64,000 bases of DNA from Spinellus fusiger (GCA_025094145.1 JALLLS010000008.1:372001-436000); one strand, 5' to 3'. Positions 1-11,982 are shown, counted from the stretch's first letter. Numbers and translations: made by a program. The notes: generated by a model not told the origin, from the sequence alone.

Positions 1-33
1 ACTGATTCCTATTGATTGTCTTGTTTTGCATAG

Positions 34-385
34 CGGAAAAAAGTACAAAACAAAAGTCATTGAACAATCAATCAATCCAGAGTGGGATTATGAATTCGAG
101 ATCCCAATGCATTCTTCTAAACTTCCTGCTCTTTTCTGTATTACTGTATGGGACAAGGATACCTTTGGTAGAGACTTCTTGGGAGAAGTAACTATCCCAT
201 TTAAAAACATATTTGATCGCAATGCTGGTGGTGTCTCAGATGGTGTTCCTCGTCACTATAAAGATCCAGACAATAGGTCATCCTGGTATGGACTTAGTAA
301 ACGTAGTGAGAAGAACAATGTGTCGGGTGATATCCAAATTAAATTCGGATTTATGGAGGATCATGTTCGAGACAATCATCAGTAA
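34..385 (+). CDS. C2-domain protein, C-terminal exon (5' end outside window)
   Basis: An open exon follows a TAG splice acceptor at 31-33 and reads to a TAA at 383-385. The peptide has the second half of a C2 fold: GKKYKTKVI, then SINPEWDYEFE (the NPxWDExFxF signature), then ITVWDKDTFGRDFLGE (VWDxDxxxxDDFLGE type), then VSGDIQIKFGF as the last strand. C2 domains bind phospholipids, often with Ca2+; the aspartates in DKDTFGRD fit Ca2+ ligands. Fungal phosphatidylserine decarboxylase 2 has a similar C2 block, but the next gene starts at 728, leaving no room for its catalytic domain, so this looks like a protein ending in a C2 domain. A GTAAGT overlaps the stop, so a further small exon cannot be excluded. 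No ATG is visible; the gene begins before base 1. Confidence 0.7.
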
Positions 386-727
386 GTTCATCCATAATGA
401 CCCACGTGCAGTATTGAGTGAACTAAAAACAAAAGGGAACTCCAAGGTACATAACTGCATGGCAATCCCTCACTAGTTAATGTTCATGACAAGAGATCCA
501 GTTCTTTATTTTAGCATATCCTCTTCCTGTATCCACCCTTTTGTGTATTACATAAAATTATGCGTTCTCCGTTTAAATCGTGAGAATATTGTGTCATTTT
601 ATACATATAGAAAGAAAGAAAAAAAGGTTCTGTTAGATGACTGACCTGATTCAAAGGACGACACTCATATAACATCCCATACAACTTGACAAATGTTCTG
701 TATTTCTCTTCCTTTTACTTTGAAAGA

Positions 728-2368
728 ATGAACTCAAAACGTACTCAATGGCAGGTCAAGCCCTCCGATGCCTCCAGACTTGCACACAATCCTATACGCT
801 CCATTGTGGATAAACTCAAAATTGATCCAAGTGCTACAAAGCAATTCATTAGCTTGGCTGTAGGTGAGTAGTGTGTTCAATTGACTCAGAAAGAACAAGA
901 ACTAATACCGAGACAATGCATGCTTCGGTTTATAGGTGATCCAACAACATTTGGTAACTTTAATGTTGATCCTGTCTGCAATGATATTGTCATTGAGCAA
1001 CTCAGAAGCTCCAAAAACAACGGCTATATTTGTGCGCATGGTAAGTGTTCATCTAATAAAAAGAAAAGAGTTGACATGGATGCCAATAGGATCGGATGCT
1101 TCCAGAGAAGCTGTTGCAAAGTTAACAAGTCTTCCAGAAGCACCCATTACAAAAGATAATGTTATTTTGACCAGTGGATGTACAACAGCCCTTCAAATGT
1201 GCTTTACTGCTCTTAGTAATAAAGGACAAAACATATTGATTCCTCGTCCCAGCTTCTCTCTTTATACCAGTCTGGCCAAGACTCATCAAGTAGAAGCTCG
1301 ATTCTATAATCTATTGGTAAGGCAATTAGAGTACATTTGGGAGTTATAAGAGACGCTTGCTAATAGACCTATGTAGCCTGAAAGAAACTGGGAAGTCGAT
1401 ATTGAGCATTTAGAGTCTCTGGTGGATGAAAACACTGCCTTTCTTATCGTCAACAAGTAAGTGTGTTCAAACGGCTGTGGATCCTCATTTCCTTCAGTCC
1501 TTCCAACCCCTGTGGCTCTGTGTATACTCATCAACACTTGGAAGCTATTCTCAAAGTAGCCCAGAGACAGTTTCTGCCAGTTGTTGCTGATGAAATCTAT
1601 TGGGATCTTGTTTTCGAAGGAAATAAATTCTATCCACTGGCCTCTATTAACAAAGAGGTACCCATCATATCAGCCAGTGGTTTGTCAAAGAAGTGGATGG
1701 TGCCTGGATGGCGAATGGGCTGGCTTACCATCCATGACCAAATGGGCCGATTGCCTGGGATCTATGAAGCATTTGTCAATTTATCCCAAATAGCACTTCC
1801 CTGCAACAGTTTGATAGATTCCTCAGTTCCTGGTATTCTGAAAAAGACACCTGCCTCATTTCACAAAAACAATATTGAACAACTTCAGGTAAAAAGAGAT
1901 AGAAAGAGACAGAAAGAGACAGACGGATGGCAGGCAGAGAATTAATACTTTAAATAGTGTAACGCTAGAGCAAGCATGGAGGCAGCCTCCAAGGTGGAAA
2001 GTCTGAAGCCCATTATGCCTCAAGGCAGTATGTTCATCATGGTAATTTGGAGCAGATAATAAGAGTGTAATCATACCAGTATCATAACCTATGGAGTTTA
2101 GATTGGTGTTGATATTCATAAGTTCAAAGATATTGTTTCAGATGTTGATTTCAGCCAAAAGCTATTAGCAGAAGAATCAGTACTATGTCTACCAGGACAG
2201 GTAAGCAAGACATATTATGCGAGGGATAGTTCCTAGTCTAATGGATATGTGCTGTGTTAGTGTTTTGGTATGCCCAACTTTATTCGCTGCACCACCACAC
2301 CGCCATTAGACTGTATTGAAGAGGCCTATAAAAGAATAGATGCATTTTGTAAAAGACATTACCTTTAA
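728..2368 (+). CDS. Tyrosine aminotransferase-like PLP enzyme, 8 exons
   Basis: Fold-type I aminotransferase of the tyrosine/nicotianamine aminotransferase family, expected to move the amino group of an aromatic amino acid to 2-oxoglutarate using pyridoxal phosphate. Exons that close in phase: 728-863, 936-1040, 1090-1316, 1377-1456, 1498-1888, 1958-2041, 2102-2200, 2261-2368; introns are 49-72 nt. Family landmarks in order: LAVGDPTTFG, LTSGCTTALQMC, ILIPRPSFSLY, NNPSNPCGSV, VADEIYWDLVF, the PLP-lysine segment SGLSKKWMVPGWRMGW, and C-terminal LCLPGQCFGMPNFIR. Length (about 420 residues) is normal for the family. No mitochondrial presequence is obvious. The start was chosen because NPIRSIVDKLK, the usual N-terminal family motif, follows it directly. 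The gene looks intact. Confidence 0.88.
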
Positions 2369-2785
2369 TACAGACAATTTGTAAGTAGACCTACAAGGCA
2401 AATGGATGTTATTTGTCACAGTCCGATATTTTCTTCCATTAATAAGAGTTTTGCTTTATTATCATTGTTAATTTCATGGCGATTATAATTATAAACAGTG
2501 CAATGTATTGAGTAGCTGTGATATAGGTTGAATGAGTTTCTTCTATATCTAAAGCACAACCCAGCAACTATAATAAGCAGCTGTAAATAGACTGCGCATT
2601 CTGCAAAAGGGGAGAAGGGGGATGTCTAGCAAAAACACTAGGAGATCATCAAGGAGAGAAGGGGCTGTAGTCTAGTGTAGGAGAAGAGAAAGCATAAGTC
2701 TATCTCATACTGCTTATGCAAGAGTCAATAGCAGAATAAGAATAACAAAAATAAAGAAATCCCTTGCCTTGTATCAAAGGAGAGT
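2369..2785. other. Intergenic spacer, no gene seen
   Basis: The stretch between the aminotransferase stop and the TATA box of the next gene is AT-rich with no convincing reading frame, RNA gene or repeat. It should hold the aminotransferase 3' UTR and the distal promoter of the deacetylase gene. Confidence 0.5.
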
Positions 2786-2835
2786 TATAAAAGGGCTTTC
2801 AACAAGTAAGATTTATTAGTTGAAAGCCTTTTTTT
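2786..2835 (+). promoter_or_regulatory. TATA box followed by a 10-bp hairpin and T-run before the deacetylase ATG
   Basis: TATAAAA lies at 2786-2792, about 85 bp before the ATG at 2876. Just downstream, GGCTTTCAAC (2794-2803) and GTTGAAAGCC (2819-2828) form a perfect 10-bp inverted repeat with a 15-nt loop, followed by seven T. The position puts the hairpin at or just before the likely transcription start. The TATA assignment is ordinary; any role for the hairpin is inference. Confidence 0.5.
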
Positions 2836-2875
2836 CCTTCTTTAACCAAAGCAACACTCTTTTTCTATTCTAATC

Positions 2876-5046
2876 ATGAAGAGTAGCATTCCACTTCTTG
2901 CCTTTTTACTGCCTTTTTATGGTGCACTGTGTCAAGAAGGTGCAAGTGTTCCTGGAGTCACTACAACTGCCAGTGTCTCTTCTTACAACTGTGATCCTGC
3001 TAGCTGTCAATTACCAAATTGCTTGTGTGCCTCGAAAAACCCACCAAATGGATTCTCTGCTGCAGACACACCTCAAGTAAAGAATTAAGGACTAAGAATT
3101 GGCTATTAAGTGTTGACTATTAGTTTGTAACATTGACATTTGATGATTCTATTCAAACATCTCTTTACCAAACAGCCCGTAAAATGTTGAGCATGCGGTA
3201 TGGAAGCTATATTGTAATTATCAATTCATGGCTCATTCCTTGTCATGTATAGAAACCCCAATGGATGCCCAGCACTTGGCACTTGGTAAGCTATTTATTG
3301 GTGCTGTTACTGGTGTTATTATAATTACCATCTCTATTACTATTATTAGCTTGTAAGCCAATGAACTTATGAATATTTAGGTTTGTCTCTATGCAATATA
3401 CCGACTTCTCTCTTGTTCAGCAGTGGTATTCTGCTGGTAATGAAATTGCAGAGTAAGTAGCAGCTGCGCATCTTATGCGCTTCTTCATGAACCTTACTCT
3501 TCTTTACGCTCTAGTCACACTTTCTCGCATGTTGGTACCCCTTCTGCTCGTAAGTACTATCATAATCCCCATTTCAGTATTACCTACCTCCCTTTCTCCT
3601 GCATTTATAAGCAGTTATGGGGTGTGTTTTATAATACATGTCAACTCACTCTTGTCTGACTTACAATAGAGGAAATTGCCGCTTGCAGAACAGCATTGAA
3701 TACTTATGGTGGCATTCCCAATGGAAAAATACAAGGCTTCCGTGCCCCCTTTCTCAACTACACCAAAGACACACTAGGAGAATTATTGAAGCAAGGATTT
3801 CTCTATGACTCAAGTGCCAGTGCTGTTTCTGATGATACTTTCTGGCCCTATACACTGGACTATGGCATGGCCAATGACTGTTGGACTGGTATTTGCGGCA
3901 CAGGTCAGGTTCAATTGCCAGGTCTTTGGGAAGTGCCCATGTATGCCGTCTTGGACAATGTTAGTATTCCTCAGCTTATGGATGTCTACATTTCAGGCAC
4001 ACCACAAGATGTCACTCAATGTAAGTACAGGATGATGCGTAGTTCCACTTGTAAATAATAACAAAACAAAACAAAACAAAACAGGGAGCACAACTGCATT
4101 TGAGCGCCACTATACAGGAGGAAGACAGCCTTTTGGCATTTATGTTCATCCAAGTAAGTATTTTTCTACACCAAGAAGAGAAAAGAGAAAAGAGAAAAGA
4201 GAAGAGAGAAAAGAAAACTTAGTAACTTATTCTTTCATAAAGCCCACTTGACTGCCTACCCTGGTCTTTCTGATCCAGCACCAAAGCTAGATGCTCTTAT
4301 TGAATTTGTAAAGGAGATCTCAAAGAAGCCCGATGTATGGATTGTCACCAACCAGCAGTTGCTACAGTGGATGAAGAATCCTGTAAAGGCCTCAGAATTA
4401 AGCAAGCAAGACTACATGAAGTGCCAGCAGCCTGTGATTAGTAAAGAAATATGCAATGGATTGGATGATGATGCCAATGGCACCATTGATGATAATCTGT
4501 TCAACAAGTGAGTAAATAGGAAATAAGAAATAGTGAATATCTTGTTATTTACTATTTTTTTAGTTGTAACTTTGGAACTACTACTTTCAAGACTTGCTTC
4601 AACTGTCCTAGCACTGCACCTACACTTGACACACCTGCACCTGCATCTGCTTCTCAGAAAGGTGCAGAAGGTTACAGATACCCACTTCCCTTGGATTGCG
4701 AGTAAGTGGGATTTCTCTCTCTCTCTGTATAGACAGCCATATCTATACATACATAATTATATATATGTACCTACAAGTAGATGTGCTATAATATGCAAAG
4801 ACATACCATATTTATTCTTGTTTCTTCTACAGTACTAAATGGTGGGATCCAATTGGCAATGCTTGTCTATGCACAACAACAGAATGTCAATACAAAGACA
4901 CTGCAGTCTCTGTCAACAAGACAACTCAGCAAGGAGGTTCCAACACAAATGACAAGAGTCAAGAAAAAAGTGTAGGTTCTTTGATGACTCCATCGCTTAG
5001 TGCTGTCTATGTTGCTCTACTAGCACTAGGCATATACTGGCTGTAA
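2876..5046 (+). CDS. Chitin/polysaccharide deacetylase (CE4, NodB fold), secreted and probably GPI-anchored, 10 exons
   Basis: Predicted to remove acetyl groups from cell-wall chitin. Exons that close in phase: 2876-3076, 3124-3197, 3253-3285, 3381-3452, 3515-3549, 3670-4020, 4085-4153, 4243-4507, 4564-4701, 4833-5046. The N-terminus is a signal peptide (MKSSIPLLAFLLPFYGALC). NodB motif 1 is LTFDDS in exon 2; motif 2, the metal-binding HTFSHV, is in exon 5; motif 3 is GFRAPFLNY in exon 6. A Cys-rich tail (CNFGTTTFKTCFNCP) and a Thr/Ser/Asn-rich spacer precede a hydrophobic C-terminus (SAVYVALLALGIYWL), as in GPI-anchored fungal wall enzymes. The first-motif aspartates and the HxxxH pair are present, so activity is plausible. 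Short conserved exons split the catalytic fold. Identification is by motif, not by alignment. Confidence 0.88.
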
Positions 5047-5090
5047 AGATACACACAAACACATATATATTTATACTCTTATCCTCACCC

Positions 5091-5146
5091 ACTATATTCA
5101 CACACTACTCACACACCACTACTCACACACTACTACTCACACACAA
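5091..5146. repeat. CACACTACTCA-type short tandem repeat
   Basis: Imperfect repeats of ACTACTCACACA lie in the 3' region between the convergent deacetylase and the gene on the minus strand. It is a simple-sequence tract. Confidence 0.6.
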
Positions 5147-5283
5147 TCTCTTGTTTGTTTGGGGATTCTTCCACCCCAAGATTCTTATGTTAAGCAGCCT
5201 TAAACTTACTATTATTATTACAATAAAAACAAATAAAAACAAATAACAGTGCAAATAACAGTGCAAATCTTCATCTAGCACAG

Positions 5284-5899
5284 TCAGTCTTGTCTTTCTT
5301 TAACATGCACTGTCATGGGAGTGTCTGTACTTAAAATATGAACAGGTCCTGGAGTATCATTCAGAATGTCCACTGTCTGTTGATAATAACTGGCAGCTGG
5401 TTTTGCCCATTCTGACTCCAATTCATCCACAATATCACTCAGACGAGTGCCACTAGCAATGATGACTCGACACAGCGTGGTAATATGATCATCTTTGCTA
5501 TCTATACGTGGACGTATTTCCACTTTGATCCGTTCAGTAGTATGGTCACTCACAATAAAAGACTTGAGGTAGTAGTAGTACGATTGCTCAGCATCTGGTA
5601 TTTGCAGTAGATCAATCACCACTTCAGTATGAGTACTATAGGTTTCTGGACCACGACCTGTAAAGACAGTGTTCTCCAGTGTAATATGTCCATGTTCTCT
5701 CATCCATTCGATCACTTGTCCACGTGTACCATAGAATACCCATCGATGGCTGTTGTTCACTGTGGTAATGCATATTTTGTTGGATAGGAGTGGTGGGGGA
5801 ATAACACGACTGGTATGGCTTTGGGGAGTTTCTGTAGGTGGGCGTTGTATAAATAGGCGGGCTTCTTCAGGAGAAAATAGGTTAAGAAAAGAAACTTGC
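5284..5899 (-). CDS. Unrecognised conserved-looking protein, 3' exon(s); 5' end not found
   Basis: A continuous minus-strand frame runs from a likely acceptor (TTAG, 5901-5900) to a TGA at 5284-5286, about 204 codons. It has ordinary amino-acid composition and looks genuine: a Pro-rich lead (RPPTETPQSHTSRVIPPP), then HRWVFYGTRGQVIEWM, GRGPETYSTHTEVVIDLL, YYYYLKSFIVSDHTTERIKV and a helical end SDIVDELESEWAK. I do not recognise the family. No ATG in frame precedes it, so at least one 5' exon must lie upstream (above 5900). The left end of a TIR element sits at 6006, only about 100 bp away, so the first exon or promoter may be separated from this body or lost. It is convergent with the deacetylase gene, which ends 237 bp away. 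Confidence 0.6.
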
Positions 5900-6005
5900 C
5901 TAATTCATAACCGCATAGAAAAGTCATATTGGAGCAAACAAAAAGAGATATAAAAAAATTGTAAGGTATTGGCATTTGAAATGAAGGATATTTTATAGGA
6001 CTGAG

Positions 6006-7242
6006 TACACACCCAAAGATTTTCTGGTCTTTAAGCGGTAATATCCCTTTCTTTTTACATAGTTAAAATCCTTACCTTATATGGAAACATGTTTAAAATA
6101 AAAAGCTTTGCAAATATAAATAATTGTTTCCTTTTGTGGATACCTCAATATCAAATTGTATTATCAATAAGATATATTGTTTATGAATAAAATTGTTTAT
6201 TGTAATGATATAGCTAATAGTATAGTATGACTATAGCTACTGCCCAAGTGCATTCCCTCATAGCAATAGAATCTATACCCTAAAAGCCTTGTGTTTTATC
6301 CTTGGGAGATAGATAAATATGCTCAGGAGTATACCTTAGAGACCCTAGCCAGTAGAGAAGACCACCTGAGACTGACTTGAAAGGAGTCTTTATCTATTAA
6401 CAATACAACAAGTGTCTTGTGGATTACAATGAGTGTCTTGTGGATTATAATGAGCTCAAGCCCAGATAAAGACACTGCTTACCCTTTTTACCTTAAGAAT
6501 AGCCTTTGGTAGTGGCTATCACCTCCTTCTATTGTTTTTCTTTGTTAATAATAGCACATTACCTTGCTCAGTTATGCTTATCTTGACGAGTATTTGGGTG
6601 TTAAGTTGTATGTGCAATGTGTGAAATAACAAAGGGATAAGATTATCAAAGCAAATTATTTTTCTTTCTCTATTCTGGTAATGTATATACTAGCCTCTAC
6701 TCATACAATTCACAAGTCAAACAATTCACACTCTATTTGCCTTAGGTCTACAGGACAGTATTAGAAATAATATCTTATTCTTACTAAGTACTATTGTTAA
6801 TACCAGTTACAATGAGATAATTGAGGTGATTATAGATATTGATTCAATGAATGACTATAATGCTCTTAATATAAGTGAGTTTGGTTCTATTTTATGGACA
6901 GTGACCACTAGAGTTAATTCAGTGTGTTCTATAGTAAATCTTTCTTAAGCAGTGTTATGCTACAAATACTGTGGGCTTAAGGATAACACTATGTTAAACA
7001 ATAAATGCAGTGACTGAGTTGTAATTTTGGGGTGATTTTTATTCTATTTCTTGTCTTTACAGCCAATTCTATACTTTTAAATTGCAAAATCAATCGTCAT
7101 TGCTTAAACAGGTAAGTAGAGTTTGAAATAGCCCATTTACACAGCGAAAAAGCATTTCAAGACACATTAGCCAATCATAAGAATGTTGCGGTTTTATTCT
7201 CAGTATATTTCCTTTTATATCCCAAAAATCTTTGGGTGTGTA
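6006..7242 (+). mobile_element. Non-coding TIR element, copy 1 (Fanzor-associated family), with TA duplications
   Basis: Terminal inverted repeats CACACCCAAAGATTTT at 6008 and its complement ending at 7240 are each flanked by TA (6006-6007, 7241-7242). The left end continues TTTTCTGGTCTTTAAGCGG and the right end reads TTTTATATCCCAAAAATC. The same two distinct ends recur in the elements at 12737-14863 and 60952-63309, and the left few hundred bases are closely similar in all three. No protein-coding frame is convincing inside this copy, so I treat it as a non-autonomous or deleted member. Target duplication TA resembles Tc1/mariner or other TA-specific elements. Orientation is set by the other copies, where Fanzor sequence runs toward the TTTTATATCCC end. 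Confidence 0.75.
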
Positions 7243-7980
7243 AGGAACGGTAAGATGTATTGAGAAACGGACATTTAATATCAGCTTATAGGACCTTACT
7301 GATTGTTTTGCTGTTGTTTGTGTGTGTAGAGCTTTGTTCAATGGAACACGGCAATAGCAGAGTAAAGACAGGTAAAAATAATAAATGTTGTGGTAGAATA
7401 AGAAGCTGAGCCTTGGTAAAGGTGCTATTAGTGTTCTTTTATTGAATAGGATATTATACAAGTGATAAAATAAGAAAGGCAAAGTATATCACAGTCGATA
7501 GTTATTAATGAGTATTATAGGTGTATATTATAAATGTATATTATAAATGTATATATCCCAAGTACATGTGGTTATTTCTACACCCTTCTTTACATTTATT
7601 TATCATGCTCAGTTAAAAACACTTATTTTGCAGTGGGAAAGATGACTCATTATCCATGCCGACATTCTATCTAAACTGTAAATGCCAGCCAAACACCCTT
7701 GTTGTAATTCCCTACGCCATAGTTGTTCCATCTCCTATAAAACCACTTTATCTTTTTCACTAATGAAATACACACCAGATATATCTCCAAGTCAGTCAAT
7801 ATCGATTTATTTTCCTGCCAACATTCCTTATTTTGTTGCCGTCTTCTCGTTCTGCCTCCATATCTGCTATAGAAATAGCCACGTTTTGAAGGAGACGATT
7901 GATTTGTCCTATTTCCATGGTGTGACTTTCTCTTTTCCAGTTGTTTACGCATTGTTGGCTTGTGGAGACCCACTTGAAAA
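7243..7980. other. Spacer before the sirtuin gene; possible small minus-strand frame
   Basis: This 738-bp stretch has no gene I can support. On the minus strand, roughly 8005 to 7796, an open frame reads EIGQINRLLQNVAISIADMEAERED, a helix-like composition that could be an exon of a short protein, but it overlaps the sirtuin start and has no clean splice context. The rest is AT-rich; tandem TATATTATAAATGTATATTATAAATG lies near 7519-7545. Confidence 0.35.
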
Positions 7981-10432
7981 ATGAGCGCCCAACAAGACCA
8001 AGCACCTGTTTCTGCTGACAACCTTCTGGTCATCAACAAAGAATGGGAGACTCACCCTCCTAACTCTGGTTCCTCAGTGTTGCTGTCATCTAAACCCACA
8101 TCCTTGAGCCAAGAAGTACTAGAGCCATCCGCCAAGCGCTTCAAGACAGACCCTTCTGCCTTAGTACAAGGTGACTAACACAAGAGAAAGCACACACACA
8201 CACTTGTTTCTGTTGGTTCCTCCTTTCCCTCCTTTCTCTCTCCCTCTATTTCTATAGTTTACACTTATCTTGTCTAATCATTAATGAAAAGTCTTGCAGG
8301 ATATACCTCATTCACCGGATGGACAGACGCAAGACAGTGTAGACAGTGTAGACAGTTTAGACAGTGTAGACAATACACCTCACTCTCCACTCCACTCCCA
8401 TACTATCCATGACCATGACTTTGAAGGCAGCTACAATGAAGAGTCTGACCAGGATTGGGCCGAGGGAGGTGACAGTGACAGTGACGAGAGCAGCAGAAGC
8501 CATGAACTACTGGATCATCCTGTGTTTGATATGGATAATGAGAGTTATGGGGAAGTGGACATTGACGGACTCGAGGAAGAAGGCCTATGTCAACATGCGT
8601 GGACCAGCTTTACAGAAGCACAGGCTGATGTGGTCCGAGAAAAGGCAAGAATGATGGGTAGGTGTTCTTTTTTCTTTCTTTCTTTCTTTCTCTATAAATG
8701 TAGTTAGGCATGAGGATTGGACTCACTGAAGCCATTGGACGGCGTATTAGGCCTCTCTCGATTCATTCAACATTATGTTATGGAGGCCCAAGTCCCTATT
8801 GTCAAACTGTTGGAGGTATTTCGTGTTATGTTGGTAAGGAAACAACCGTGGTTACATAAACACATGTATGGCTCTATGTAAACCAAGTGCTTGTATATTT
8901 ACAGCATCCTAAAGCTACGATATTAGCCACAGATATGGAGCTGCTTGCTATCTTGCGTAATGCTGTGAATCGCCATTTGAGAAAGCGTCGTCGCCTGAAA
9001 GATGTGAACACTCTGGAAGACGTTGTGGATCTGTTGCGTACTTGTTCTAATATAATGATTGTAACGGGGGCGGGTGTGTCCGTCTCCTGTGGCATTCCCG
9101 ACTTCCGCTCAGAAACAGGCATCTACTCCAGACTCAAGGAATACGAACTTGAAGATCCACAGCAGATGTTTGATATTCAGTATTTTAGAGACAGTCCAGA
9201 GATATTCTATTCTTTTGCCAAGGAACTCTATCCCAGCAACTATGAGCCAAGTCCCAGCCATCTGTTTGTTAAGCTGGTAGAAGAAAAGGGCAAGTTATTG
9301 CGGAATTACACACAGAACATAGATACATTGGAACACAAGGCAGGCATTAAGAATCTCGTGAATTGTCATGGAAGCTTTGCTACAGCAAGTTGTGTCAAGT
9401 GTGGGTACAAAGTAGAAGGAAAAGACATTGAGGAGTATATATTTGAGCAGGTAATTAGGAAATCCTCCTTCTGTTTGTGTTAGTAGCTGGTGCTGATCCT
9501 GTGCGTGTATTCCTGTATGAACCACCAACAGAAAGTGCCTCCATGTCCCCAATGTCTACAGGCCACCAAGGCAAAAGAAGGCACACAAGATCATAGTGAT
9601 AATGAAGATGAGAGAGACTATTGTGGAATGTCTATTATGAAACCTGTAGGTCTCTCTCGCTCTCCTTTCGTGGGGGGAGTTATCTACAGGCTAACTCTTT
9701 ATTGTCAAGGATATCACCTTCTTTGGTGAGCGTCTTCCTGCTGAATTCGATCAATTGCTAGCTGTGGATGCCAACCAGGTGGATCTGTTGGTGGTGATAG
9801 GATCTTCCCTCAAAGTATCGCCTGTCTCTGAGATCATGTCCCAGATACCCCATACTGTTCCTCAGATACTCATCAACCGAACTCCCATTACGCATATGAC
9901 ATTTGATGTTCAGCTCCTAGGCAACTCTGACACTATTGTCAGTGAGCTCTGTCGTATGCTTCAGTGGGATTTGAAGCATCATAAGCTACCAGGTGGAGGG
10001 GCATTGAGTGAAGAGAGTGAAGCATTGAGTATGCTTGTAGGGGAGACAGACACTCCATTGCCTCTCTGGACATTCTGGAGAGATGGCATCTGTACTTTTC
10101 CTGGCTATCTTGCTACAGAACACTACTTGACAGGTCCAAGGTAAGGAAGAGTGTAGTGGTGAAAGACTCAATAGAAGTAGGCCTGGGGAATCAACAGAAG
10201 ACAAGTCAGGAGAAATAAACAATGGCCATAGATTGGAATCTGTGGAGATGGATTCTCATCGTGTAGATATTTCTACTGCTGATGTCTCACTAGGGGAAGA
10301 GGATGATGAGGATGATGAGGATGATGAGGATGATGAGGATGATGAGAAAGAAGAAGAGGAAGAAGAGGAAAAGAGGAAAAAGAGGAAGAAGAAGAAAAGA
10401 TATCTCGGGATAAAACATCCTCTCAGTAAATA
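7981..10432 (+). CDS. SIR2: Sir2-family NAD+-dependent deacetylase (class I, nuclear SIRT1/Sir2 type)
   Basis: Predicted protein deacetylase using NAD+, typically acting on histones. An acidic, Ser/Asp-rich N-terminus (DSVDSVDSLDSVD) precedes the Sir2 N-terminal helix block (ARMMGLSRFIQHYVMEAQ, across the 8657/8751 splice). Catalytic landmarks: TGAGVSVSCGIPDFRS, TQNIDTLE, catalytic-His segment HGSF, zinc cysteines CVKC and CPQC, FFGERLP, and VVIGSSLKV for NAD binding. Firm exons: 8751-8833, 8905-9450, 9532-9645, and 9710 to about 10140. The first splice (donor near 8163-8170, acceptor near 8300-8342) cannot be resolved by phase. The last part, with an Asp/Glu run at 10300-10370 and a Lys/Arg tail (KRKKRKKKKRYLG), is open but in a different frame from exon 6, so a very short intron or an indel separates them. 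The basic tail could be a nuclear localisation signal. Confidence 0.87.
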
Positions 10433-10684
10433 AAAGCTATTCCTATATGATTCTACTATCTTGGTTTACAGTAAATTACATAAATAAAATAAAATATAAG
10501 CTCGTGTTTCCCTAGGGATATATAGACATCTGTACAATGGTACACTTTTCTCATGGCCACTGTCAACTTATCTTGACTATGACCTCTAGGGTCTTCTTAT
10601 GCGCACGGACCCCTCTAAGAATATTCCTGCTTCTATCGGATAACAGACTATCCTTCTTCTATCGGATAACAGACTATCCTTCTA
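10433..10684. other. Short spacer with a 27-bp duplicated segment
   Basis: TTCTATCGGATAACAGACTATCC occurs twice in direct succession at about 10631-10682, ending at the Tc1 copy boundary. No gene is seen. Confidence 0.5.
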
Positions 10685-11980
10685 CAGTCACACAATCGAG
10701 TTTAATACTTTTGAAAAGATATTTCAGGACGAAATATTTAGAATATGTTCAACATCAAATAAAACACTCCACATTTAATCTAGAAGCTTCAAAATTTCAC
10801 ACAATAAAGCTCAACCTCTTTAATTATAGAAATAATAATAATAGGAATTAGTATTTTTTGGGCCTTCTTTGGCATCAATAACTGCCTGGCATCTGTCAGT
10901 CATACTTTGAATTTATTATTGTGCAAGTTCAATACCAACCCTCTCCCACTCCTCTGAAAGTAGAGCCTTCAAACTTTCAACATTGGCAATAAATGCTCTT
11001 CTTTCCAAGGCCCACCAGATATGTTCAATTGAGTTCAAGTCAGGGATTTATGTGAGCTATTAATCAAAGTCCCTAATTTGATGCGTCTCTTTCCACCATC
11101 TGGCATCAACTTCTTGTAACAGGAATTCTCTGTTCTTTTTCTGATACAAATCTATGTACTAAGGATAGAGCTCACTAGCCAAAATATATCAATATTTGTC
11201 TTGGTTTACAGTGCCATCAACAAAGACTTATGGGCTAAATCCGCTCGCCCAGAAACAGCTCCAAAGCATGACCTCACCACTACTAAACTTCGTTTTTAAA
11301 AACAATTGGATTAGGATCATACCTTTCTCCAACTTTTATGATGACACACGCATCACCATTGTTCCCTTTCACGGTGTACCTCGACTCATCAGACTAAATA
11401 ACACCTCTCCACTGGTCGTTCGTCCAATGGACATACTCCTTAGCCCAAAGAAGCCGTTTATCCTTTTTCAGTTAATGCTGCCTTGTGAGCTGGAGAAAAA
11501 GATTCAAACCCTAACTACTTGCAGTAGCTGATAATGGTGTCTCTACATACATCAACCTGAATCTTTAATATTTCCAATTTCAGCTGATTATATGAGGCAA
11601 ATGGGTCCTTTCTAATGACCTTTTTCAGGATGTCTGAGGTCCCTCTTATTCACATCTTTATGTTTTCCATGACTATTTAAACGTAATGGTGACCCATATT
11701 CTTTGATGTCTCTGATAATATTTTGAACTGTGGGCTTTTTCATCACAACTACGTTTGCAGTGACAGTCAATTTTAATCCAGCCTTCAACTGGTAATAAAT
11801 GCCCCATCTTCTTCTATCTTTTGCCTTTTCCTATTCTCCACAAATGTGAGTTTTTGAATATCTATCTGATATGTTATGTTGGTTTAACACTATTCGGAAA
11901 GAAGAAGAGTTTTATGCAAAAAAAAAGTATTATTTTATTAATATTTAGGCAAGTATTAAATTCAATTGTGTATGTGGCTG
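10685..11980 (-). mobile_element. Tc1/mariner element, family C, degenerate copy
   Basis: Imperfect TIRs CAGTCACACAATCGAGTTTA (from 10685) and CAGCCACATACACAATTGA (complement of the end at 11980) are flanked by TA at 10683-10684 and 11981-11982. The minus strand encodes shattered Tc1 transposase. Pieces that match the copy at 54127-55478 include DGTVNQD, the segment before the last acidic residue (DLNSIEHI) and the family's C-terminal DAKEGPKKY-like end. Many stops and shifts show it is inactive. Length (1296 bp) is close to the 1352 bp of the other family member. Confidence 0.8.
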
Positions 11981-11982
11981 TA

